Notes: generated by a model not told the origin, from the sequence alone. DNA of 64,000 nt from Ferruginibacter paludis (GCF_030409685.1 NZ_JAUFQJ010000003.1:62001-126000); one strand, 5' to 3'. Positions 8,020 through 15,340 are shown, counted from the first letter of the stretch. Program-made: numbers and translations.

Positions 8020-9165
8020 ATGAACAATAACAAGTCAAATATCCATGCAGGCAAAACCATGCTTCCCCAAAAAGCAAAAAGAATATTTTGTACCGTAACT
8101 ACAGACCTTACGTACGATCAGCGTATGATCCGCATTTGCACTTCCCTTGCCGAAGCCGGATACGATGTTACCCTGGTGGGTCGCCAAATGAAAAATTCCA
8201 TACCACTAGCACCACAGCCTTTTGAGCAAAAAAGAATAAGCTGCTTTGTTGAAAAAGGTAAAATGTTTTATGCAGCTTATAACTTCAGGTTGTTCTTTTT
8301 TCTGTTATTCAAAAAAATGGATTGCATTGTATCTATCGACCTGGATACCATTCTGCCCTGCTATTTTATCTCCCGGATAAAAAATATAAAAAGGGTATAT
8401 GATGCACATGAGTTGTTTTGTGAGATGAAAGAAATTGCCACCCGCCCGCCCATCTATGCAACGTGGAAAAGAATAGAAAAATTTGCCGTACCGAAATTTC
8501 CGCATGGCTATACTGTGAACCAGCCCATTGCCGGGGAATTCAACAAAATGTATGGCGTACAATACGAAGTGATAAGAAATATTGCATTGGTAAGAACCCT
8601 GCCATTACAAACAAAAACTGAAAAATTTATTTTGTACCAGGGAGCGGTAAACGAAGGCCGTTGTTTTGAAACGTTGATACCTGCAATGAAATTGGTAGAC
8701 AGCAAATTAATCATTTGCGGTGATGGCAATTTTATGGAGCAGGCAAGGCAACTGGTTGCAAAAAATAACCTGCAGCAAAAAGTAATTTTTAAAGGAAAGA
8801 TAACACCAGCCGAACTAAGAACCATTACACAGCAGGCTTATATCGGCGTAACACTTTTTGATGATGCCGGATTAAGCAACTATTATTCCCTTGCCAACCG
8901 CTTTTTCGACTACCTGCATGCAGGTATTCCGCAATTGTGCGTTAACTATCCGGTTTACAGAGAAATCAATGAGCAGCTACCAATCGCAGTGCTTGTCGAC
9001 GATACCAGTACCACAAACCTTGCCCGGCAACTGAACAATTTACTCCACAACGAAGTTTTACATAGTGAGCTGCGAGCCAATTGCCTTAAAGCAAGGGAAA
9101 TATACAACTGGCAGCAGGAATCAAAAAAGCTGGTTGAATTTTATAACAGGTTGCTGGCAAATTAA
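8020..9165 (+). CDS. GT4-type glycosyltransferase
   Basis: 381 residues. The C-terminal half is a glycosyltransferase group 1 fold: FILYQGAVNEGRCFETLIPA, KLIICGDGNF, VIFKGKITPAEL, and the donor-site region LANRFFDYLHAGIPQLCVNYPVYRE. The N-terminal half is the acceptor domain (RICTSLAEAGYDVTLVGR). The enzyme probably adds a sugar to a lipid-linked or surface glycan in the cytoplasm. An alternative ATG at 8059 (MLPQKAKR) would remove 13 polar residues and may be the true start, as the homologous region begins there. It sits in an operon with the dehydrogenase upstream and a second glycosyltransferase 2 bases downstream. Confidence 0.85.
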   Translation: MNNNKSNIHAGKTMLPQKAKRIFCTVTTDLTYDQRMIRICTSLAEAGYDVTLVGRQMKNSIPLAPQPFEQKRISCFVEKGKMFYAAYNFRLFFFLLFKKMDCIVSIDLDTILPCYFISRIKNIKRVYDAHELFCEMKEIATRPPIYATWKRIEKFAVPKFPHGYTVNQPIAGEFNKMYGVQYEVIRNIALVRTLPLQTKTEKFILYQGAVNEGRCFETLIPAMKLVDSKLIICGDGNFMEQARQLVAKNNLQQKVIFKGKITPAELRTITQQAYIGVTLFDDAGLSNYYSLANRFFDYLHAGIPQLCVNYPVYREINEQLPIAVLVDDTSTTNLARQLNNLLHNEVLHSELRANCLKAREIYNWQQESKKLVEFYNRLLAN

Positions 9166-9167
9166 CA

Positions 9168-10301
9168 ATGGCGGAAAGACATTTACATATCATTACACAC
9201 GATGTGCCCTGGCCGGCAGACTTTGGCGGCGTTATGGACCTGTTCTATAAAATAAAAACCCTGCACCAGAACGACGTTAAAATTTACCTGCACTGTTTTG
9301 TGAATGAAAGGCCAAGACAGGAAGAGTTAAATAAATACTGCGCCAAGGTTTATTATTATCAACGCAAAAAAAGCTGGACCCGTTTTTCTTTTCGTGTACC
9401 CTTTATCGTTAGTACAAGAAAATCAGCGGAACTGCTGAAGAATCTGCAACAAGACAACTATCCCGTTTTAATTGAAGGCGTACATTGTTCCTGGCATTTA
9501 TATACAGGTCATCTAAGCAACCGTATCGTATTGTTACGCCTGCACAATGCCGAGTTTGAATATTATCATCAGCTGGCCCTGCATGAAAGCAGCCCGTTGA
9601 AAAGAATGTATTACCAGCATGAAAGTTCGCTGCTAAAAAAATATGAAAACAAACTGGCCGGTAAAGTAAATATCAATGCGGTTAGTGCGCAGGATGTAGC
9701 CTTGTACCAGCAAAATTTTAAAGCCAAACACATCGATCACCTGCCCGTTTTTCTGCCGTATGAAAAGGCGGCGGGAAGGGAAGGTAACGGCTGCTTTTGT
9801 CTGTACCATGCCAACCTCGCCATCAATGAAAACGAAGCTGCGGCGATTTGGTTACTGCAGGAAGTTTTTCAGGATCTCGAAATTCCATTTGTAATTGCCG
9901 GTAAAAACCCATCTCAAAAACTGGAGTTTATGGCCCACCAGCATGCGCATACCTGTCTTGTATCAAATCCATCCGACAAGGAGCTGCATGACATGATTGC
10001 AAAAGCGCAGATAAATATTTTACCTTCTTTTAATAACACCGGTGTAAAACTAAAATTACTAAACGCACTTTACAACGGCAGGCATTGCCTGGTGAATCAA
10101 GCCGGGGTAACAGGATCTGGTTTGGACAACCTTTGCACCATTGCAGAAACGGCAGAGGAATTTAAAAACACTATCAAAAAATTGTACATAAAGCCTTATG
10201 CATTGGAGGAAAATGAGAACAGGCAACAGGTGTTGAAGCGATTGTATAACAATCAAAAAAATGCAGACAAGCTAATCGAAATTTTCTGGAGTCAGCAGTA
10301 A
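9168..10301 (+). CDS. Glycosyltransferase (GT-B type)
   Basis: 377 residues. It starts HLHIITHDVPWPADFGGVMD, a typical GT-B N-terminus with a glycine-rich loop. The middle includes RLHNAEFEYY, as in group 1 glycosyltransferases. The C-terminal domain has CLYHANLAINENEAA, FVIAGKNPS and an INILPSFNNTGVKLKLLNAL stretch in the nucleotide-sugar site. The start codon lies 2 bases after the stop of the previous glycosyltransferase, so the two are translationally coupled. Donor and acceptor are unknown. The gene ends 11 bases from the convergent ftsE, with no obvious terminator between. Confidence 0.8.
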   Translation: MAERHLHIITHDVPWPADFGGVMDLFYKIKTLHQNDVKIYLHCFVNERPRQEELNKYCAKVYYYQRKKSWTRFSFRVPFIVSTRKSAELLKNLQQDNYPVLIEGVHCSWHLYTGHLSNRIVLLRLHNAEFEYYHQLALHESSPLKRMYYQHESSLLKKYENKLAGKVNINAVSAQDVALYQQNFKAKHIDHLPVFLPYEKAAGREGNGCFCLYHANLAINENEAAAIWLLQEVFQDLEIPFVIAGKNPSQKLEFMAHQHAHTCLVSNPSDKELHDMIAKAQINILPSFNNTGVKLKLLNALYNGRHCLVNQAGVTGSGLDNLCTIAETAEEFKNTIKKLYIKPYALEENENRQQVLKRLYNNQKNADKLIEIFWSQQ

Positions 10302-10312
10302 GAATATACTTT

Positions 10313-10999
10313 TTACATAGTAATACTGGCATTGTCCAGCACTTTACCTCTTTCGGTTTTAATCGTTCTTGCAGGAAATTTATTGATCACCATATAATCA
10401 TGCGTGGCCATTACAATGGCAGTATTATAGTCTTTGCAAATACTGAACAGCAACTGCATAATCTCGTCACTTGTTTCAGGATCCAGGTTCCCGGTAGGCT
10501 CATCGGCCAATATTAATTTAGGCGAATTCAGCAAAGCTCTCGCTACATCAATTCGCTGTTGTTCGCCACCACTCAACTCAAAAGGCATTTTAAAACCCTT
10601 TGTTTTCAATCCCACTTTTTCCAGCACGTCATTTATCTTTTCATCCATCAGCTTCTCATCTTTCCAACCCGTAGCTTTCAAAACAAACTTCAGGTTATTG
10701 TTTACATTCCTGTCAGTAAGCAACTGAAAATCCTGGAACACAACGCCCAGGTTACGGCGCAGGAAAGGTACTTTTTTCCAGTCGAGTTCCTTCAGGTTAT
10801 AGCCCACCACCGTTCCCTCACCTTCTTTAAAATCAAGATCGCCATACAATGTTTTTAGCAGGCTGCTTTTACCGGTTCCGGTCTTGCCTACCAGGTATAC
10901 AAACTCTCCTTTATCCACGGTAATATTTACGTCACTTAAAATAAGGTTAGCACCCTGGTAAATATTTGCGTTCTTTAATTCAATTAAGGCCTGAGACAT
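10313..10999 (-). CDS. ftsE: FtsE-like ABC transporter ATP-binding protein
   Basis: 228 residues, the usual FtsE length. Walker A GKTGTGKSS is at 38-46. It is followed by the Q-loop (VVFQDFQLL), the signature LSGGEQQR, Walker B LILADEPTGNLDP, and the H-loop ATHD. FtsE with FtsX links cytokinesis to peptidoglycan hydrolysis by activating periplasmic amidases or endopeptidases. ftsX is not adjacent here, which is common in Bacteroidota. The gene has a long 5' leader (about 170 bases) with three hairpins behind an exact -7 element. Assignment to FtsE rather than LolD rests on the overall sequence and the short C-terminus; LolD is the alternative. Confidence 0.85.
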   Translation of the reverse strand: MSQALIELKNANIYQGANLILSDVNITVDKGEFVYLVGKTGTGKSSLLKTLYGDLDFKEGEGTVVGYNLKELDWKKVPFLRRNLGVVFQDFQLLTDRNVNNNLKFVLKATGWKDEKLMDEKINDVLEKVGLKTKGFKMPFELSGGEQQRIDVARALLNSPKLILADEPTGNLDPETSDEIMQLLFSICKDYNTAIVMATHDYMVINKFPARTIKTERGKVLDNASITM

Positions 11000-11048
11000 G
11001 GTTTGTTTGTGTTTTGTAGTTGTTATTTATTTTACCGGCAGTTGTATT

Positions 11049-11172
11049 TTATGGCGACATCGTTGTGTCACTCACTTGTACATTTATAGCTTTTAGCATC
11101 CCCTTCAATTCGTAAAAGCTTTCTGCAATCAGCTTACTACTCAGGCGGTCCGACTTTCGGTGCCGACCGCCG
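11049..11172 (-). ncRNA. Structured GC-rich 5' leader RNA of ftsE (possible regulatory RNA)
   Basis: Read on the minus strand, three hairpins follow each other. One is GGCGGTC/GACCGCC (11165-11171 with 11144-11150). The next is the 8-bp AGCTTTTA/TAAAAGCT (11113-11120 with 11088-11095, 17-base loop). The third is GTGACA/TGTCGC with one G-U pair (11066-11071 with 11054-11059). An exact -7 element ends 7 bases before the first stem, so transcription should start at its foot. The G-U pair only exists in the minus-strand RNA. The same stretch is also an open frame of about 45 codons with no ATG near its start, so a decayed or non-canonical small gene is the alternative. Confidence 0.4.
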
Positions 11173-11178
11173 CGGATG

Positions 11179-11186
11179 CAAATTTA
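11179..11186 (-). promoter_or_regulatory. -7 promoter element for the ftsE leader
   Basis: On the minus strand this reads TAAATTTG, exact TAnnTTTG. It lies about 180 bases upstream of the ftsE start and just upstream of the structured leader. A TTG lies 16 bases upstream of it, a little short of the usual 19. Confidence 0.5.
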
Positions 11187-11248
11187 ACCCAATGAATCCC
11201 TGCAATAAAAATTAATTTTTCCAAAGGTAAATGTTAAATCTGTTTAAT

Positions 11249-11264
11249 AACTAAATAAATAGTT
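11249..11264 (+). promoter_or_regulatory. Putative BlaI operator 1
   Basis: The 16-bp inverted repeat AACTAAATAAATAGTT has half-sites AACTA/TAGTT. It overlaps the putative -33 TTG (11263-11265) of the promoter that drives the BlaI gene. A second copy lies 20 bp downstream, on the same helix face. Confidence 0.65.
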
Positions 11265-11293
11265 GTAAAACTAAATTATTAGTTATAGGTTTG
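11263..11293 (+). promoter_or_regulatory. Promoter of the BlaI / BlaR1-amidase operon
   Basis: TTG at 11263-11265, 20 bases of spacer, then TAGGTTTG at 11286-11293 (exact TAnnTTTG). This is close to the Bacteroidota consensus TTG-N19-TAnnTTTG. The BlaI start is at 11320, leaving a leader of roughly 20 bases. Both inverted repeats sit on this promoter. Confidence 0.65.
11269..11284 (+). promoter_or_regulatory. Putative BlaI operator 2
   Basis: The 16-bp inverted repeat AACTAAATTATTAGTT has the same half-sites as operator 1. It fills the spacer directly upstream of the -7 element. Binding of a dimer here would block RNA polymerase. Confidence 0.65.
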
Positions 11294-11319
11294 TTTCACA
11301 AAATTAATAATGATTTTAA

Positions 11320-11676
11320 ATGAAGACATTAACCAAAGCAGAAGAGCAAATCATGCAGGTGATCTGGAAACTGGAGAAAGCATTTTTAAAAGAGATCATC
11401 GAAGAACTGCCCAACCCCAAACCGCACAGCAATACAGTTGCCACCATCATAAAAATTTTGACAGAAAAAGATTTTGTAGGCCTGAAAGTGTTTGGCCGCA
11501 TGCACCAGTACTATCCGCTTGTAAGCAAAGATTCCTACAGTAAAAGCAGTATGAAGAGTTTGGTAAAAGGCTACTTTGAAGGCAATTTCAGCAATGCCGT
11601 TTCCTTTATGGTAAAAGAAAACAATTTAAGTATTGATGAGCTGGAGCTGTTACTGAAGCAACTAAAAAAGAAATAA
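11320..11676 (+). CDS. BlaI/MecI-family transcriptional repressor
   Basis: 118 residues. The winged helix-turn-helix of BlaI/MecI is clear: LTKAEEQIMQVIWKLEKAFLKEI at the start, VATIIKILTEKDFVGLKVFGRMHQYYPLV for recognition helix and wing, then the dimerisation region. BlaI repressors bind dyad operators as dimers and are inactivated by proteolysis triggered by a BlaR1-type partner. Here the partner gene follows 108 bases downstream, separated by heptamer repeats. Two matched 16-bp dyads lie over its own promoter, so autorepression of the operon is very likely. The start ATG is chosen because it begins the conserved domain. Confidence 0.93.
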   Translation: MKTLTKAEEQIMQVIWKLEKAFLKEIIEELPNPKPHSNTVATIIKILTEKDFVGLKVFGRMHQYYPLVSKDSYSKSSMKSLVKGYFEGNFSNAVSFMVKENNLSIDELELLLKQLKKK

Positions 11677-11695
11677 GCGCTTTAATTAATTAAAA

Positions 11696-11716
11696 ATTAA
11701 TAATTAATAATTAATA
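11696..11716. repeat. Heptamer array ATTAATA x3
   Basis: Three perfect tandem copies of ATTAATA followed by the partial unit ATTCTTT, between the BlaI gene and the BlaR1-amidase gene. Confidence 0.75.
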
Positions 11717-11744
11717 ATTCTTTCAACCAGGTAACACTTACTTA

Positions 11745-11779
11745 CAACTTAGAACCCACTACTTATAACTTATAACTAT
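11745..11779. repeat. Degenerate heptamer array (CAACTTA/TAACTTA type), five units
   Basis: CAACTTA, GAACCCA, CTACTTA, TAACTTA, TAACTAT in strict 7-base register, ending 5 bases before the ATG of the BlaR1-amidase gene. It therefore fills the translation initiation region, and no purine-rich ribosome binding site is visible. Confidence 0.7.
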
Positions 11780-11784
11780 TTCCC

Positions 11785-13734
11785 ATGCTTGTATTCGCAT
11801 TTTACGTGTTGAAAGTTATTATTTGCTCAGGCGTTTTGTTTGGGTATTACTGGCTGTTGTTACGCAATAAAATATTTCACCAGTACAACCGGTTTTATTT
11901 GCTTGTGACTATTGTGTTGTCTTTGCTGGCGCCGCTTGTTCAAATCAATATCCAGCATCATGCAGACGCACCTGCTGCAAGCATTAAAATATTGCAGGTA
12001 GTCAGCAGCAGCAACGAATATTTGGATGAAATTGTATTAACCGCCCGCCGTGATAATTTCTCTGCTGAACAGTTTGCATCCCTGTTATATAGCCTGGTAT
12101 GCTGCGTCTTCTTTATACTATTTATACAGGTGTTGCTAAAAATCCGTACCCTCTTAAAACATCACCGGCAAACAATTGTGGACAATATCCACTTTGTAAA
12201 TACAACAGCAAAAGGAACGCCCTTTTCTTTTTTGCAATACATTTTCTGGAACGACCATATTGATATTAATACCTCCACCGGCAACCAGATTTTTAAACAT
12301 GAGCTGGCGCATGTACAGCAAAAACACAGTTACGATAAATTATTTATCAATGCAGTGCTGATCTTTTTCTGGTGCAATCCTTTATTCTGGATGCTACGTA
12401 AAGAACTAAACATGATCCACGAATTTATGGCCGACAAAATAGCCGTGGAAGACAGCGACACAGAAGCTTTTGCCGCCATGATTTTGCAGGCTACCTATCC
12501 GCAACACCGATTTCCTTTAACCAATCCCTTTTTCTATTCACCCATAAAACGACGATTACTTATGTTGACAAAAAACAAAAATCCCAGAGCAGGCTACATC
12601 GGCCGTGTGCTTGTATTGCCCGTTGCTGCCTTATTGTTCGCAGCATTTACCTTAAAAACAAAAAACATCATTACCGCCCCTGTTTACCATGGTAAAAAAA
12701 TTACAGTGGTGCTGGATGCAGGCCATGGTGGTCAAGATTTTGGCGCAGCCAGCACAGACGGAAAAATTTTAGAAAAAAACCTCAACCTTTCTATCGCAAA
12801 GAAAATAAAAGCGCTGAACTCCAACCAGGATATCAACCTTGTCCTAAGCAGGGAAACTGACATTTATCAAAGTCCTAAAGAGAAGGCTGATTTCAGTAAA
12901 GCGCAAAACCCGGACCTCTTTATCAGCATCCATATTGATGCTGCATCAAAAGATTCAGTCAACATAAAAAGCGGTATGAGCGTTTTTGTTGCCAGGGAAA
13001 GCGATGGAAATACATACCCCAGCAAATTATTCGCTTCGGCCATCATCAATGAGTTTACGAATGATTATAAAATACCGGTAAATAAATTACCAGCGCAGCA
13101 AGAAATGGGAATATGGGTTTTAAAACAAAGTATTTGTCCGGCTGTTTTAATTGAAGCCGGGTATATCACTAACAAAAGAGATTTGGCCTACATGCAAACA
13201 GAAGCGGCAAAAGAAACCATGGCAAAAAATGTGTTGGCTGCAATTGAAAAATATGCGCTTTTGCAAAGTAATAATCCTAATGGTTTAAATGCAAATACTG
13301 ATACAACGACTGTTGCCATAAATTTAAAAGCTAAAAAGGTGTCGCGAAAAGTTGAAGGCATCATCGCTGAAACTGCCGAAGGAGATATTGTCATAAATTC
13401 GGTTCCTAAAATATTATTGTTTATTAATGGCAAAAAAAAGGAGATTGGATCATTAAAAAATATGACTATAACAGCAACCAACGTTATAATGTACACGGGA
13501 CAAAATAAAGAAGCTATCTCGAAATTTGGGCGGGATGCAGGCAATGGTGTGGTCATTTTTGAAAATACGGTAATAGAAAAAAATGCACTTGCCGATAATA
13601 AAATAAATCTAATTGTTGATGAAGCGCTTATTATTGATGACAAAGTCAAACTAGTTTCCCCAGTTCAATCTCAGAAGCATGCTAATGCATCTTTAGCCAT
13701 CCGGCACGGAAAAAAACAGAAATTAAAAAAGTAG
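11785..13734 (+). CDS. BlaR1-like M56 membrane peptidase fused to N-acetylmuramoyl-L-alanine amidase
   Basis: 649 residues. N-terminal helices at about 3-25, 37-55 and 98-118 precede a cytoplasmic M56 zinc peptidase with HELAH at 172-176 and HEFMADK at 212-218, as in BlaR1/MecR1. A further helix (about 273-290) leads to the outside. Where BlaR1 has its penicillin-binding sensor, this protein has an Amidase_3 domain (about 305-490): DAGHGG 311-316, Glu330, SIHIDA 381-386, and the catalytic-type LIEAGYITN at 455-463, so zinc ligands and the catalytic Glu look intact. A plug-like module (about 520-600) follows. The BlaI gene is just upstream. I infer a cell-wall sensor that cleaves or binds peptidoglycan and then triggers loss of BlaI. 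The frame ends soon after a 7-A run, and a sensible continuation lies in the -1 frame. Confidence 0.9.
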   Translation: MLVFAFYVLKVIICSGVLFGYYWLLLRNKIFHQYNRFYLLVTIVLSLLAPLVQINIQHHADAPAASIKILQVVSSSNEYLDEIVLTARRDNFSAEQFASLLYSLVCCVFFILFIQVLLKIRTLLKHHRQTIVDNIHFVNTTAKGTPFSFLQYIFWNDHIDINTSTGNQIFKHELAHVQQKHSYDKLFINAVLIFFWCNPLFWMLRKELNMIHEFMADKIAVEDSDTEAFAAMILQATYPQHRFPLTNPFFYSPIKRRLLMLTKNKNPRAGYIGRVLVLPVAALLFAAFTLKTKNIITAPVYHGKKITVVLDAGHGGQDFGAASTDGKILEKNLNLSIAKKIKALNSNQDINLVLSRETDIYQSPKEKADFSKAQNPDLFISIHIDAASKDSVNIKSGMSVFVARESDGNTYPSKLFASAIINEFTNDYKIPVNKLPAQQEMGIWVLKQSICPAVLIEAGYITNKRDLAYMQTEAAKETMAKNVLAAIEKYALLQSNNPNGLNANTDTTTVAINLKAKKVSRKVEGIIAETAEGDIVINSVPKILLFINGKKKEIGSLKNMTITATNVIMYTGQNKEAISKFGRDAGNGVVIFENTVIEKNALADNKINLIVDEALIIDDKVKLVSPVQSQKHANASLAIRHGKKQKLKK

Positions 13735-13991
13735 ATACCCAATTTGATACAACAGTTCCCTTAAAAATAATATCATCAGTAGACGACAAAAACGGCAATT
13801 TGATTACTCCAATGTACATCATCAATGGTGAAGAAAAAAACGAGGAAGCTATGAAGAATGCTATTGCAAATGACAATATCGAAAAGATAGAAGTACTATA
13901 TAAAGAAAAAGCTGTGCCTATTTATGGTGAAAGGGCAAAGAATAGTGTGGTGCTTGTTACCACAAAAAAGCAAATTGTTCAGCCGCAATAA
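13716..13991 (+). CDS. C-terminal continuation of the BlaR1-amidase protein in the -1 frame
   Basis: The -1 frame is open from 13686 to a TAA at 13989-13991. It encodes a plug-like module: MYIINGEEKNEEAM, then IEKIEVLYKEKAVPIYG, then AKNSVVLVTTKK. This is the same pattern as the module upstream in frame 0 (LLFINGKKKEIG ... FGRDAGNGVVIFE), so the two are tandem copies. A slip of -1 on A AAA AAA (13710-13716) joins HGKK to TEIKKVDTQFD without a gap and would make a 735-residue protein. A TTG at 13800 could also start a separate 63-residue peptide, but that would begin in the middle of the module. It is either a programmed frameshift, a recent mutation, or a homopolymer sequencing error. Confidence 0.6.
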   Translation, partial: TEIKKVDTQFDTTVPLKIISSVDDKNGNLITPMYIINGEEKNEEAMKNAIANDNIEKIEVLYKEKAVPIYGERAKNSVVLVTTKKQIVQPQ

Positions 13992-14045
13992 CAAGAAGAG
14001 CGGGACTGTATTATTAAGAAGTGACAGTTATTTGATAACTATTTA

Positions 14046-14094
14046 CTTACAACAAGGTTGACAACTTTTAAACAGTCGTCAACCTTGTTGTAAG
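14046..14094. terminator. Long perfect inverted repeat between convergent genes
   Basis: The 17-bp perfect stem CTTACAACAAGGTTGAC/GTCAACCTTGTTGTAAG (14046-14062 and 14078-14094) has a 15-base loop, 3 bases before the purM stop. It lies between the convergent BlaR1-amidase and purM genes and probably ends both transcripts, though no strong U-tract flanks it. Confidence 0.55.
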
Positions 14095-14096
14095 CA

Positions 14097-15278
14097 TCAA
14101 TAAACAATCTCTTCGTCTTTCAATTTTATCACGAGTTCTTTTTTATCATTCGCTTCTACCCTGCCGATTACCTGTGCATCGATGTTGAAAGTTTTAGCAG
14201 TTGATATCATTAACTCCGCATCTTCAGCCGCACAATAAATTTCCAGACGGCAGCCCATGTTAAACACTTCGTACATCTCCCGGTTGTTGCTACCGCTGCT
14301 TTTTTGAATAAGCTTAAAAATTTCCGGTGCTTCAAACAAATTATCTTTTACTATTTTGAAGTTACCTGGCAGATATTTCATGCATTTGGTCTGGCCTCCA
14401 CCACTGCAATGGATCAGGCCATGTATTTTATCAAACTCATTTTCCAGCAACACTTTTAATACCGGTGCGTAAGTTCTGGTGGGCGATAAAATCAATTTGC
14501 CGATGGTTGTTGTGAGTGGTGAGTTGTTAGTGGTGAGTGTGATACTATCGGATAATCTGTGTTCACCGATGTAAACTACGGCTTCATCCAGGCTGGTGTT
14601 GTAACTTTCTTTAAAATTATCCGCATAATATTTACTCAGCACATCATGCCTTGCACTGGTAAGGCCATTACTGCCGATGCCGCTGTTATATTCGGTTTCA
14701 TAGGTAGCCTGTCCGTAACTTGCCAGGCCTACAATTACATCACCTGGTTTAATTTTATCATTGCTGATCACTTTGCTTTTCAGGAAGCGGCAAGCCATGG
14801 TGCCATTTACCGCAATCGTACGCACCACATCGCCTACATCTGCCGTTTCACCGCCGAGGTAATGTATATGCACGCCAAAGCTTTTTAATTCATCAAACAG
14901 CTGCTGTGAGCCATTGATCACCTGGCTCAACACTTCACCGGGAATGATAGTTTTGTTACGATCGATAGTTGAATTGAAAACAATATTATCGTATACGCCC
15001 ACGCATAACAAGTCATCCAGGTTCATCACAATAGCATCCTGTGCTATTCCCTTCCACACTGCAATATCACCAGTTTCTTTCCAGTATAAATATGCCAGGA
15101 TGCTTTTAGTGCCGGCTCCGTCCGCATGCATTACGCTCACATAATCATCGTCACCACCCAAATAGTCAGGGTAAATTTTACAAAACGCATTGACAAACAA
15201 TCCCTGGTCGAGGTGCTTTGTAGCTGCATGTACTTCTTCTTTCTGTGCTGAAACTCCCCGTTTACTGTAAAGACTCAT
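14097..15278 (-). CDS. purM: Phosphoribosylformylglycinamidine cyclo-ligase (AIR synthase)
   Basis: 393 residues. AIR synthase fold: DYVSVMHADGAGTKS (about 45-59), DLLCVGVYDN, YLGGETADVGD (140-150), LSPTRTYAPV, and HCSGGGQTKCMKYL. PurM closes the imidazole ring in purine synthesis using ATP. The length is that of the longer Bacteroidota form. Residues about 247-258 (TLTTNNSPLTTT) are a low-complexity insertion between GEHRL and TIGKLILSPTRTY. They are encoded by a four-unit heptamer array, so the array has been taken into the coding sequence without breaking the frame. An exact -7 element lies just upstream, back to back with that of ribF. Confidence 0.93.
   Translation of the reverse strand: MSLYSKRGVSAQKEEVHAATKHLDQGLFVNAFCKIYPDYLGGDDDYVSVMHADGAGTKSILAYLYWKETGDIAVWKGIAQDAIVMNLDDLLCVGVYDNIVFNSTIDRNKTIIPGEVLSQVINGSQQLFDELKSFGVHIHYLGGETADVGDVVRTIAVNGTMACRFLKSKVISNDKIKPGDVIVGLASYGQATYETEYNSGIGSNGLTSARHDVLSKYYADNFKESYNTSLDEAVVYIGEHRLSDSITLTTNNSPLTTTIGKLILSPTRTYAPVLKVLLENEFDKIHGLIHCSGGGQTKCMKYLPGNFKIVKDNLFEAPEIFKLIQKSSGSNNREMYEVFNMGCRLEIYCAAEDAELMISTAKTFNIDAQVIGRVEANDKKELVIKLKDEEIVY
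14509..14536. repeat. Heptamer array inside purM, four units
   Basis: GTTGTGA, GTGGTGA, GTTGTTA, GTGGTGA on the plus strand: 28 bases in strict 7-base register, within the purM coding sequence (residues about 249-257). Confidence 0.75.
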
Positions 15279-15294
15279 AAAAATATTTGAACCG

Positions 15295-15302
15295 CAAAAC
15301 TA
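15295..15302 (-). promoter_or_regulatory. -7 promoter element for purM
   Basis: On the minus strand this reads TAGTTTTG, exact TAnnTTTG, 17 bases upstream of the purM ATG. Confidence 0.5.
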
Positions 15303-15340
15303 AATTTCAATTTGCAATTATCCATTAATAAATTTTCAGG

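Noticed and set aside
13800..13991. Separate 63-residue gene starting at TTG
   Set aside because: The -1 frame is open well upstream of the TTG, and the homologous module begins before it, so it is better read as the tail of the BlaR1-amidase protein.
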